Positions 7,412-15,523 of a DNA stretch of 19,708 nucleotides are shown here, one piece after another. Below the pieces are notes generated by a model. That model worked only from the letters and a program-made list of their open reading frames with translations, made no database searches and was not told the origin of the DNA. Within the stretch, counting starts at the first letter, position 1. Each line of letters starts with the position of its first letter. Source of the DNA: Clostridia bacterium (GTDB lineage: Bacteria; Bacillota_A; Clostridia; Christensenellales; Aristaeellaceae); NCBI GenBank assembly GCA_017481185.1, contig JAFUPO010000046.1, positions 1 through 19,708 on the forward strand. Direction: 5' to 3'. The position numbers were made by a program, and so were the translations under genes.

Positions 7412-7440
7412 GTAAAAAGCGGGGAGAGGAGGGGCGCAGC

Positions 7441-9543
7441 ATGGCGATTGAGCTATACGTGCACAATCAAGAGGCGTGCCGCGCTGTTCAAACTCTCCTG
7501 GAAAGGGAAAACCGTGCTGCGGTAGTGCATCCGACAGGCACAGGCAAAAGCATGATCGCCTTTCGCCTGGCTCAGATGCATCCCCAGCAGCGCTTTCTTT
7601 GGCTGTCTCCAAGTGAGTACATTGTTCAAACGCAACTGGAAAATGTTCGCAAAGCGGATGAAACAGCCGATTTTTCACATATCCAATTCATGACCTATGC
7701 ACGATTGATGCTGCTGGGTCCGGGCGAGTTGGCTGCCCTACAGCCAGACTATATCATCCTAGACGAGTTCCATCGCTGCGGGGCAGAGATGTGGGGAGCG
7801 GGCATCGAACGCTTGCTGTCCATGTACGAGCACGCACGATTAATAGGTTTGAGCGCCACCAAGATCCGCTATCTGGATCATCACAGGGATATGGTGGAGG
7901 AGCTTTTTGACGGCCACATCGCCAGTGAAATGTCTTTGGGGGAGGCCGTTGTGCGCGGCATCCTGCCGGCGCCTAAGTATGTCACGACCATTTATCAATA
8001 TCAGAAGAGCTTGGAGAAATATGCCCAACGCATCCAAAGCATCCGCAGCAAGCGGCAGCGGGGTAAGAGCGAGAAATATCTGCTGGCGCTGCGCCGGGCT
8101 ATGGAGAAGGCAGACGGGCTGGAGCAGGTATTTCAGCGGCATTTAACAGACAAAACCGGCCGCTACATTGTGTTTTGTGCCAATGTGGCTCACATGAAAG
8201 AGATGCACGCCCAGGTGGGGGTGTGGTTTTCTGGCATTGATCCACAGCCCCGGTGCTATTTCGTCTATGCAGATAGTGCTGAATCCTCTGAGGCATACGA
8301 GGCCTTTCGCCGCGATAACAGCGATCATCTTAAACTGCTTTTTTGCGTCAATATGCTTAATGAGGGCGTCCATGTGGAGGGAATATCGGGCGTAATCCTA
8401 TTCCGCCCCACCATTTCACCGATTATTTACAAACAGCAGATTGGGCGCGCACTAACAGCGGGAAAAACGGCACAGCCCTTGATCCTGGATGTGGTGAATA
8501 ATATCGAAAGTCTATACAGCATCAGCTCCATTGAGCAGGAGATGGAGGAGGCGGCCACACGCCTGCGAGCAAGCGGGCGGGGGAACCTGATTGTGCACGA
8601 ACGCTTTAAGGTGATCGATCAGGTAGAGGATTGCCGAAGACTGTTTGGCCAATTGGAAGAGAGCCTGCACATTGACTGGGAGGAGTATTTCCTTGCAGCA
8701 AAGGAATACCGTGACGCAAGGGGAGACCTCCTGATCCCTCAGCGCTATGTTACCGATGATGGAAAGTGCCTGGGCGCATGGCTGAATACCCAGCGCTGTA
8801 TATACAACGGGACCAAGCCTGGCAAGCTCACCCAAGCACAGATTGACAAGCTGAATGACCTTGGAATGATCTGGGACAATGTTGTCGATAGCGTTTGGGA
8901 AGAGCACTTTGAGCAGGCGGTTCGCTACGCGCAAAGGCATGGCAACATAGATGTTCCAGCGGCTTATGTGGATGATAGCGGGTTTGCATTAGGTAAATGG
9001 ATCGCACGTATGCGCCTTAAGCGCAAGCGCATGGATACGTTGACCGAAAAAGAAAGAACGCAGCTACAGCAGCTAGATCGGTTGGGGATGATCTGGGACT
9101 GCTGGGACCATCAATGGGAAACCTGCTTTGCGTATGCGCGGCAATACTTTGAAGCTTATGGAAACCTGATGGTACCTTCCGGTTATAAAGCCGAGGATGG
9201 TTTTGCTCTTGGGCAATGGATCTTTAACCTGCGGGCCATCCGCCGCGGAGTTATTGCCAACCGCCAGCTTACTGCGGAACAAATCATTCGGCTGGATCAG
9301 ATCGGTATGTTCTGGGGCGATGTGAAGGATGAACGGTGGATGGAATGGTACAGTGTGGCCCAGGAATATTACAACGCTAACGGCAATCTGGCCGTGCGCA
9401 AGGATTTTGTAACGCCGGATGGCCGTGCCCTGGGGGTTTGGCTGGTAAACCAGCGGGCTGTTCGCAGAAAAACCGAAGGCACGCCAAAAGCAATGCCCAA
9501 GGAGCGCATTCGCCTGTTGGATGAGCTGGGGATGAGATGGTAA
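7441..9543 (+). CDS. DEAD/DEAH-type SF2 helicase with four C-terminal helicase-associated (HA) repeats
   Basis: A 700-residue protein. Two RecA-like helicase lobes occupy about 1-380: motif I PTGTGKS (31-37), motif II DEFH (108-111), motif III SAT (138-140), a motif-V-like NMLNEGVHVEGI (304-315) and motif VI QQIGRALTAGK (332-342). The C-terminal half is four tandem repeats of about 70 residues (about 412-479, 485-554, 558-626 and 632-700). Each starts with a Trp-rich W-x-E/W pattern, contains Y-x-x-x-G-(N/D)-L/I, then G-x-x-L-G-x-W, and ends in LG-M-(I/F/R)-W. These are helicase-associated domains, thought to bind nucleic acid. A strong ribosome site, GGGGAGAGGAGGGG (7421-7434), precedes the ATG. 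No nuclease or methylase accompanies it, arguing against a restriction system. It is the first gene after the inverton and lies 52 nt before the exporter genes, so a role in regulating or assisting transcription of this operon is a reasonable but unproven inference. Confidence 0.9.
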   Translation: MAIELYVHNQEACRAVQTLLERENRAAVVHPTGTGKSMIAFRLAQMHPQQRFLWLSPSEYIVQTQLENVRKADETADFSHIQFMTYARLMLLGPGELAALQPDYIILDEFHRCGAEMWGAGIERLLSMYEHARLIGLSATKIRYLDHHRDMVEELFDGHIASEMSLGEAVVRGILPAPKYVTTIYQYQKSLEKYAQRIQSIRSKRQRGKSEKYLLALRRAMEKADGLEQVFQRHLTDKTGRYIVFCANVAHMKEMHAQVGVWFSGIDPQPRCYFVYADSAESSEAYEAFRRDNSDHLKLLFCVNMLNEGVHVEGISGVILFRPTISPIIYKQQIGRALTAGKTAQPLILDVVNNIESLYSISSIEQEMEEAATRLRASGRGNLIVHERFKVIDQVEDCRRLFGQLEESLHIDWEEYFLAAKEYRDARGDLLIPQRYVTDDGKCLGAWLNTQRCIYNGTKPGKLTQAQIDKLNDLGMIWDNVVDSVWEEHFEQAVRYAQRHGNIDVPAAYVDDSGFALGKWIARMRLKRKRMDTLTEKERTQLQQLDRLGMIWDCWDHQWETCFAYARQYFEAYGNLMVPSGYKAEDGFALGQWIFNLRAIRRGVIANRQLTAEQIIRLDQIGMFWGDVKDERWMEWYSVAQEYYNANGNLAVRKDFVTPDGRALGVWLVNQRAVRRKTEGTPKAMPKERIRLLDELGMRW

Positions 9544-9595
9544 AAGCGGCTAAAGGCATTTCTTTATTTATGTTACGAATTGGAGGCTAGGTAGT

Positions 9596-10393
9596 GTGAA
9601 CTGTTTTACCCGGATCAAACTTATTTATAAAAATCTGATTAAGTATCTTCCGCTGTTGGAATGTCTTGTGCAGCGTGAATTGAAAAATAAATATCGGCAA
9701 AATGTACTCGGCTATATATGGTGTGTTCTGAGCCCCCTGATGGTTATGCTGATTATGAATTTTGTGTTTTCACATATGTTTCGAAATAGCATTGCCAACT
9801 TTCCTGTTTATCTGTTTGTTGGTCGAATGTTTTTCACTTTTATTACAGACTCCACGCAGTACGCCTGCCGTTCTATTGTTGCCAACGGCCCTCTGATGCG
9901 CAAAACCCGCATACCTAATTATATTTTCACATTGGCGTCAATGCTTAGTTCAGTGGTCAATTTTGTGTTTTCGTTGGCTGCCTTTGCGATTGTGCTTCTT
10001 TTCACGCAAACGCCGCTTACCATCCATGTGGTCATGTTCCCCGTGATCTTTTTGGAGATGTTTCTTTTTTGCATGGGAACGGGTTTCTTCTTGGCGCAGG
10101 CTAATGTGTTCATACGTGATACGAGCTTTATGTATTCTGTCTTTATCACCGGTTGGATATATTTAACCCCTCTTTTTTATCCCATCGAAGCGTTACCTGC
10201 CACGATTCAATATTGGATCGGCGCGCTGAACCCTGCGTATTGTTACATTCGCATGGGGCGCATGATTTTTTTGGAAGGCGTTTGGCCCCATGCTGGGATT
10301 CTGCTCAAAGGCCTCCTTTGGAGTGTGGGCGCGCTCGCTGTTGGATTGTTCTCCTACAGCCGCAGCAAGGATAAGTTCATCCTTTATGTGTGA
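9596..10393 (+). CDS. polysaccharide ABC exporter, membrane subunit (TagG/Wzm type)
   Basis: A 265-residue ABC-2 membrane protein with about six transmembrane segments (about 39-59, 70-88, 109-136, 145-168, 179-195 and 233-253). Family marks are the pre-membrane RELKNKYRQNVLGYIW (28-43) and the NVFIRD...TPLFYPIEALP region (170-201), typical of exporters of teichoic acid, O-antigen or capsule chains. The start is GTG at 9596 with GGAGG at 9582-9586. It is followed 19 nt later by its ATPase. No terminator is visible between the helicase stop and this gene, so both should lie on one transcript. Function by family: moves an undecaprenyl- or lipid-linked glycan across the cytoplasmic membrane. Confidence 0.92.
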   Translation: MNCFTRIKLIYKNLIKYLPLLECLVQRELKNKYRQNVLGYIWCVLSPLMVMLIMNFVFSHMFRNSIANFPVYLFVGRMFFTFITDSTQYACRSIVANGPLMRKTRIPNYIFTLASMLSSVVNFVFSLAAFAIVLLFTQTPLTIHVVMFPVIFLEMFLFCMGTGFFLAQANVFIRDTSFMYSVFITGWIYLTPLFYPIEALPATIQYWIGALNPAYCYIRMGRMIFLEGVWPHAGILLKGLLWSVGALAVGLFSYSRSKDKFILYV

Positions 10394-10412
10394 TTCAGAA
10401 AGGTATAGCACC

Positions 10413-11159
10413 ATGAGCAAAACGATTATTACAGTGGACCATGCTTCTGTTCGCTTCAACTTGAACGCTAAAAAGAAGCTGTCGTTGAAGGAATATGCCA
10501 AGGGGATTTTTAATCGAGATCTTTATTTTAATGAGTTTTTTGCGCTCAAGGATATTACCTTCAATGTAAAGGCGGGGGAAAGCTGGGGCTTTGTTGGCGT
10601 AAATGGCTCCGGCAAATCCACGCTGCTCAAGCTTATTACTGGTATTCTTCGGCCTTATGAGGGAGCCGTGTGCGTAAAGGGCTCCATCGCCCCCCTGCTG
10701 GAGCTGGGAGCTGGCTTTGATCCGCAGCTTACGGGCCGCGAAAACATTATCATGAATGGCTTGATCCTGGGCATGACAAAGAAGTTCATTCTCTCTCAGT
10801 TTGATTCTATCGTAGAGTTCTCTGAATTGGAAAAATTCTTGGATGTGCCTTTAAAAAACTATTCATCCGGTATGAAATCGCGGTTGGGCTTTGCTATCGC
10901 CACCTGCGTGAAACCTGACATTCTGATCGCTGACGAAGTGCTGGCTACGGGCGACCGAGCCTTTCAAGCCAAATGCGAAGAGCGAATGAGGAGTTTGCTG
11001 TCCGGAGGAACCACGCTTTTATACGTGTCCCACTCGCCCAATGCAATCCGAAAAATGTGCGACCATGTGATGTGGCTGGATCATGGCCAGATCAAAATGA
11101 TGGGCGAAGCCAATGCTGTTTGCGACGCCTATGAATCCAATCAGAAAACAGCTAACTAA
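10413..11159 (+). CDS. polysaccharide ABC exporter, ATP-binding subunit (TagH/Wzt/KpsT type)
   Basis: A 248-residue ABC ATPase: Walker A GVNGSGKST (62-70), the Q-loop-region sequence LLELGAGFDPQLTGREN (95-111) characteristic of polysaccharide exporters, signature SSGMK (151-155), Walker B ILIADEVLATGD (170-181) and switch His207. The ATG at 10413 is chosen because it follows AGAAAGG (10398-10403) and starts a normal family N-terminus (SKTIITVDHASVRFN); an earlier in-frame ATG at 10290 would overlap the permease gene by about 100 nt. The C-terminal carbohydrate-binding domain of chain-length-sensing Wzt proteins is absent, so export probably does not depend on a terminal-sugar signal. It powers the product of 9596-10393. 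Confidence 0.94.
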   Translation: MSKTIITVDHASVRFNLNAKKKLSLKEYAKGIFNRDLYFNEFFALKDITFNVKAGESWGFVGVNGSGKSTLLKLITGILRPYEGAVCVKGSIAPLLELGAGFDPQLTGRENIIMNGLILGMTKKFILSQFDSIVEFSELEKFLDVPLKNYSSGMKSRLGFAIATCVKPDILIADEVLATGDRAFQAKCEERMRSLLSGGTTLLYVSHSPNAIRKMCDHVMWLDHGQIKMMGEANAVCDAYESNQKTAN

Positions 11160-11174
11160 CGGAAAGGAATCTCC

Positions 11175-12032
11175 ATGATCAGCGTTATCATCCCTACCTA
11201 TAATCGTTGCAAACTGCTGCCGCGTGCCATCGAAAGCGTGCTGTCACAGACTTTTACGGATTTGGAATTGATCGTTGTTGACGATGCCTCCAGCGATGAA
11301 ACGCCGCAGCTTATGGCTTCTTACAGTGACCCCAGGGTGCGCTATATCCGTCAGCCTGCCAACCGGGGCGCGTGCGCAGCCCGCAACGTTGGCGTGCAAG
11401 CTGCCAAAGGAGAGTATATCGCCTTTCAGGACAGCGACGATGTTTGGCTTACAGACAAGCTGGAAAAGCAACTGCCATTTCTGGCATCCTCGGGCGCTGA
11501 CGTCGTTTTTTGCGCATTTCGTCACTTCACGGGCGAGAAAGCCGGGGCGGCTAAGATCGTGCCTGATCCCTCTCAGGTAAACAGCCCCATTACCAGTGAA
11601 CAGCTGCTTATGGGAAACGTTATCAGCACCCAGACCATTTTGGGCAAGCGCAGTTGCTTTATCCAATATCCCTTTGATGAAAGCTTTCCGCGGATGCAGG
11701 ACTGGGAGCTGGTTCTTCGATTGGCACAGCACTGCCGTATCGCCTTTCAGCCCCTTGCGCTGGTAGATGTTTACCTGCAAAGCGATAGCATTTCCCGCAA
11801 CCCGCAGGCAGGGCTGACGGCCTACCTAAAGCTGCGTGAAATGTATCGCGAAGTGCTTGCCCACAGCGATATGGCAGCCCGGCAGTTTGCGGTGGGCGTT
11901 GCGCTTATGGCGTGCCAGTGCGGTCAAAACCCTTGGAAGAGGTATCTGGGTTTTATCGCCCCGGGCCTAAAGCTTTCAACCAATCTGTATCTACTTCGCC
12001 GCAGCGTTCAGGCGCTGGTACTAAAAAGATAA
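11175..12032 (+). CDS. family 2 glycosyltransferase
   Basis: A 285-residue GT-A enzyme. MISVIIPTYNR (1-11) opens the nucleotide-binding fold, VVDDASSDET (34-43) carries the first acidic pair, and QDSDDVW (85-91) holds the DXD-like metal/nucleotide-sugar motif. A later MQDWELVLRLA stretch matches the ED-type catalytic base region of GT2 enzymes. No membrane segment is evident, so it should work at the cytoplasmic face on a lipid-linked acceptor. AAAGGA (11163-11168) precedes the ATG. It sits 15 nt after the ABC ATPase gene. The sugar donor and linkage cannot be predicted from sequence. Confidence 0.92.
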   Translation: MISVIIPTYNRCKLLPRAIESVLSQTFTDLELIVVDDASSDETPQLMASYSDPRVRYIRQPANRGACAARNVGVQAAKGEYIAFQDSDDVWLTDKLEKQLPFLASSGADVVFCAFRHFTGEKAGAAKIVPDPSQVNSPITSEQLLMGNVISTQTILGKRSCFIQYPFDESFPRMQDWELVLRLAQHCRIAFQPLALVDVYLQSDSISRNPQAGLTAYLKLREMYREVLAHSDMAARQFAVGVALMACQCGQNPWKRYLGFIAPGLKLSTNLYLLRRSVQALVLKR

Positions 12033-12071
12033 AACATAATGCGTATGAGAACGAAAGAAGGGTAATATTCC

Positions 12072-13274
12072 ATGAAGATCGCCGTTGCAGGCACTGGTTA
12101 CGTGGGTCTCTCCCTGGCTGTTTTGCTATCCCAGCATCATCAGGTGACCGCTGTTGACATCATTCCTGAAAAGGTTGAAATGATCAATAATCGCAAGTCG
12201 CCCATTGGCGACGCCGAGATCGAGGCGTATCTGGCTGAAAAGGAGCTTTGCCTCACCGCCACCTGCGATGCGCCCGCAGCCTATCGCGAGGCAGAATTGG
12301 TCATCATCGCAGCCCCTACCAATTACGATGAGCAAAAGAACTACTTTGACACCTCTGCTGTTGAAAACGTGATCGAAACGGTTCTTTCGGTGAACCCGTC
12401 TGCCCCTATGGTGATCAAATCCACCATCCCGGTGGGGTACACCCAAAGCGTTTGCCAGCGCTATGGCTGCGAGCATATTCTTTTTAGCCCCGAATTTCTG
12501 CGGGAGGGCAAGGCCCTTTACGACAACCTGTACCCCAGCCGCATCATTGTGGGCGTGCCCGACGGCGATGAACGCTTGCAGCAAACAGCCCATACCTTTG
12601 CCGCCCTCCTCCAGCAGGGCGCTCTCAAAGAGAATATCCCCACCCTGTTCATGAAGCCCACCGAGGCCGAAGCGGTAAAGCTTTTCGCCAACACCTACCT
12701 GGCCCTGCGTGTCAGCTATTTCAACGAACTGGATACCTACGCCGAAATGCGCGGGCTGAATACCCAGGCCATCATCGACGGTGTGGGCCTGGATCCCCGC
12801 ATTGGCACCCACTACAATAATCCCTCCTTCGGCTACGGCGGCTATTGCCTGCCCAAGGATACCAAACAGCTGCTGGCCAACTACAAGGATGTTCCCCAGA
12901 ACCTGATCGAAGCCATTGTGAATGCCAATCAGACGCGAAAGGCCTTTGTTGCTGAAAGGATTCTGAACAAGGCTAACTATGCCCCTAAAAAGAGGGCAAT
13001 CGTCGGCATCTACCGCCTGACCATGAAATCCGGCTCCGACAATTTCAGGCAGTCTGCTATTCAAGATGTCATCAAGCATCTTATGGCCGAAGGGGCGCAA
13101 ATTGCCATTTATGAGCCTACCTTGAAGGAAGAGACCTTCTTCAACTGCCGCGTAATTACCGATTTGCAGGAATTCAAGCAAACGTGCGATGTCATTGTCG
13201 CCAACCGTTTCGGCAATGAATTGGCAGATGCGGCTGAGAAGATCTACACTCGGGACATTTATTTCCGCGATTAA
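12072..13274 (+). CDS. ugd: UDP-glucose 6-dehydrogenase
   Basis: A 400-residue enzyme that oxidises UDP-glucose to UDP-glucuronate with two NAD+. The Rossmann motif is GTGYVGL (7-13); other conserved stretches are IKSTIPVG (115-122), [20 protein letters not shown] (138-157), [20 protein letters not shown] (199-218, Lys203 and Asn207) and [10 protein letters not shown] (254-263) with the catalytic Cys259. Over its full length it resembles streptococcal HasB-type dehydrogenases of about 400 residues. GAAAGAAGGG lies before the ATG at 12072. It makes the activated uronic acid for the polymer built and exported by its neighbours, and therefore gives the best clue to composition: the product should contain glucuronic acid or a sugar derived from it, such as galacturonic acid or a pentose. 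Confidence 0.96.
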   Translation: MKIAVAGTGYVGLSLAVLLSQHHQVTAVDIIPEKVEMINNRKSPIGDAEIEAYLAEKELCLTATCDAPAAYREAELVIIAAPTNYDEQKNYFDTSAVENVIETVLSVNPSAPMVIKSTIPVGYTQSVCQRYGCEHILFSPEFLREGKALYDNLYPSRIIVGVPDGDERLQQTAHTFAALLQQGALKENIPTLFMKPTEAEAVKLFANTYLALRVSYFNELDTYAEMRGLNTQAIIDGVGLDPRIGTHYNNPSFGYGGYCLPKDTKQLLANYKDVPQNLIEAIVNANQTRKAFVAERILNKANYAPKKRAIVGIYRLTMKSGSDNFRQSAIQDVIKHLMAEGAQIAIYEPTLKEETFFNCRVITDLQEFKQTCDVIVANRFGNELADAAEKIYTRDIYFRD

Positions 13275-13358
13275 CAGCCCCAAATGTCTCGTAATGAGCC
13301 ATAACGTTTGCAAAGCTACGAAAATCAGTTTGTATGATGCACATGGAGGACATGAGGG

Positions 13359-15494
13359 TTGAGCAAGTGTACGATCAGTGTAATAATTCCTGTTTATAAT
13401 GGCGAAGAATATTTGGCAGAATGTCTCGATAGTGTGTTGAATCAAACATACAAAAATCTCCAGATTCTCTGTATCAACGATGGCTCAACCGATAATTCAT
13501 TAAATATCCTCAATGATTATGCGACAAAGGACTCGCGGTTCGAGGTAATTACCAAAGCCAACGGCGGATTATCTCACACCAGAAATACAGGCATCGCAGC
13601 CGCAAAAGGCAAGTATATCCTGTTTCTGGACTGCGACGATATGCTTATCCCCGAGGCGCTTTCGCTGCTTGTTGAGCAGGCCGAGCGCCAGCAGCTGGAT
13701 GTAATCTATTTTGATGGCGATGTCCTTTGCAGTCCTTCCGAGGCAGACAGTGAAGAGATTCAGCGGTATAAGCAGTTGTACTATTGCAAAACGTCTGTCA
13801 GCGGTGTTTTGCAGGGGCCGCTTATGTTTCGTACGTTATTTGAAGCTCAGAGTTACCGTGCAAGCGCTTGCCTGCAGATGCTCCGAAAAGATTATTTGCA
13901 GGCTAACAGACTGAACTTCAGAGAAGGTATCTTCTATGAAGATAATATTTTTACACTAAAAAGTATGCTCATGGCTGAGCGAACCGGTTATCATCACCGC
14001 CGGTTATATATGCGGCGTATTCATGAAGGTTCTATCGTTACATCCCGAAAGGACTATCGTCATCTGCGCAGCTATGTCATTGCGGCCAATGAAATCCGTA
14101 ATTTTGCCTTTGCAAATAGCTTTTCAAGCGAAGTGGCTGCGGGCATTGCTGCACAGGTCAGATCGCTGCAGGCCCATGCTGACCAGGTCTATGCTGCATT
14201 GAGCATTGAGGAACGCGAAAATGCTCAGCAAAACGATCCATTATATCACCTTGTAACGATCATGGTCTGCCAGGATGTACCCAGTGGTATCTTAAAGAAA
14301 ATAGCTGTCAAAATCCGCAACGCCATTGTAATGCTTCAAACCCAAGGGTTACGTGCTGTTATTAAGCGCATAATCGGGCCTCGCAATGTAATGCGCTTAA
14401 AAAAACTGCGTGGCAGAGATACTGCGGAGCCGCAGGGTTGTTCTGTCTATGTGCCAACTGCCAATCTGGTTGTTTATACCAGCGCTCCCTTTGATGCTCA
14501 GACGCCATTTGTCAGTGTTGTATTGCCGGTATATAACGGCCAGGATTATCTGCAAACCACGATCAGCTCTTTGCAGGCTCAAACGCTCAAGAATACCGAA
14601 TTCATCTTTGTAGATGATGGTTCTACCGACGGTTCGGTCGCTATGCTCGAACGAGCGATGCAAACGGATGAACGCATCCGCCTTATTCGGCAGACCAACA
14701 CCAATGCCGGTGCTGCCCGCAACAATGGGCTGGCTAATACCCGCGGCAAATACGTGGTTTTTCTGGATTCTGATGATACTTTTCATCCCGATTTGCTTGC
14801 TCACGCTTACGACAGGGCTGAAGCCTTTCAGGCTCAGGTCGTATGCTATGATGCGGATGTTTGTCGCCATCCTGATATGACGATCGAGACGCCGGCCTGG
14901 CTACAGCACTCTCGCCAGCTGCCGACAGAGCTCTTTTCTGCCCAGCAAAAGCCGGATCATATTTTCCAGCTGCTCAATCCCTGGACTCATTTTTACCTCC
15001 GCAAATATATCCAGGAGCAGGGCTTTCAGTATCAATCGCAATATGCCACCAACGATGCGCATTTTACGATGATGGCCATGGCGTGTGCTGAACGCATCAT
15101 CACACTCCCCGAGATTCTTGTCCATTACCATATTGGGCGCAGCGGCAATATTCAATCCCGCAAGTCCAAATACCCCCTGACCGTTTTCAATGCGTTCTCC
15201 CAAACCTTTGCTGAGCTGAAAAACCGCGGCGCTTTGGCCGCTGTGGAGTGCGAATTGGTCAGCAAAGCGATGGAATCCGTTCTTCGAGAGTTGGAAACCC
15301 TTCGCACCGAAGAGAGCAGGCAGATTCTCTTTGACAGGCTTCACAATGGCGGCATGAAGGAATTGGGTCTTGACTATTTAATAGCCAACCCCAAGGCACA
15401 GTCGCGTCTGGGGCGTGACAAAGTGAAGCGCTGCAAACAAATCGTCCGGATGTCGTGGGATGAATTCAGCAAAACTTGTCTTCCCATGGATTAA
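13359..15494 (+). CDS. tandem family 2 glycosyltransferase (two GT2 domains)
   Basis: A 711-residue protein with two complete GT-A domains. The first (about 1-240) begins CTISVIIPVYNGEEYL and carries NDGSTD (40-45) and LDCDD (90-94). The second (about 382-640) begins FVSVVLPVYNGQDYL and carries DDGSTDGS (419-426) and LDSDD (469-473). They are joined by a basic, largely helical linker (about 240-380). Two acceptors or alternating sugars could be handled by one polypeptide, as in bifunctional capsule synthases, but this is inference. The start is TTG at 13359, behind GGAGG (13345-13349); the several nearby ATGs are all out of frame. The coding sequence starts noticeably richer in A and T than the ugd gene before it, and the 84-nt gap is the longest within the polysaccharide part, hinting at a modular origin. 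Confidence 0.9.
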   Translation: MSKCTISVIIPVYNGEEYLAECLDSVLNQTYKNLQILCINDGSTDNSLNILNDYATKDSRFEVITKANGGLSHTRNTGIAAAKGKYILFLDCDDMLIPEALSLLVEQAERQQLDVIYFDGDVLCSPSEADSEEIQRYKQLYYCKTSVSGVLQGPLMFRTLFEAQSYRASACLQMLRKDYLQANRLNFREGIFYEDNIFTLKSMLMAERTGYHHRRLYMRRIHEGSIVTSRKDYRHLRSYVIAANEIRNFAFANSFSSEVAAGIAAQVRSLQAHADQVYAALSIEERENAQQNDPLYHLVTIMVCQDVPSGILKKIAVKIRNAIVMLQTQGLRAVIKRIIGPRNVMRLKKLRGRDTAEPQGCSVYVPTANLVVYTSAPFDAQTPFVSVVLPVYNGQDYLQTTISSLQAQTLKNTEFIFVDDGSTDGSVAMLERAMQTDERIRLIRQTNTNAGAARNNGLANTRGKYVVFLDSDDTFHPDLLAHAYDRAEAFQAQVVCYDADVCRHPDMTIETPAWLQHSRQLPTELFSAQQKPDHIFQLLNPWTHFYLRKYIQEQGFQYQSQYATNDAHFTMMAMACAERIITLPEILVHYHIGRSGNIQSRKSKYPLTVFNAFSQTFAELKNRGALAAVECELVSKAMESVLRELETLRTEESRQILFDRLHNGGMKELGLDYLIANPKAQSRLGRDKVKRCKQIVRMSWDEFSKTCLPMD

Positions 15495-15523
15495 ACATAC
15501 CTACAAATATGGAGGTGCTATCT

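Noticed and set aside
7441..9543. Helicase as the R subunit or defence helicase of a restriction system
   Set aside because: No nuclease domain, methyltransferase or specificity gene is present; the C-terminal half is HA repeats and all following genes are glycan-related. A defence role for the helicase alone cannot be excluded.
10290..10412. Upstream in-frame ATG extending the ABC ATPase by 41 residues
   Set aside because: It would overlap the permease gene by about 100 nt and adds residues unlike the family; the ATG at 10413 has a ribosome site and family N-terminus.
13308..13338. Possible internal promoter TTGCAA ... TATGAT before the tandem GT2 gene
   Set aside because: The -35 is weak and the spacer is 19 nt; not enough to call, although it should be kept in mind when testing operon-wide switching.
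12126..13445. Minus-strand open frame (439 codons) opposite ugd
   Set aside because: It shadows a gene with clear catalytic motifs, has no ribosome site or domain, and crosses the intergenic gap.
15476..15523. Upstream in-frame ATG extending the GT2/ATP-grasp fusion by 16 residues
   Set aside because: It lies inside the previous gene without a ribosome site; the ATG at 15524 has GGAGGT at proper spacing.
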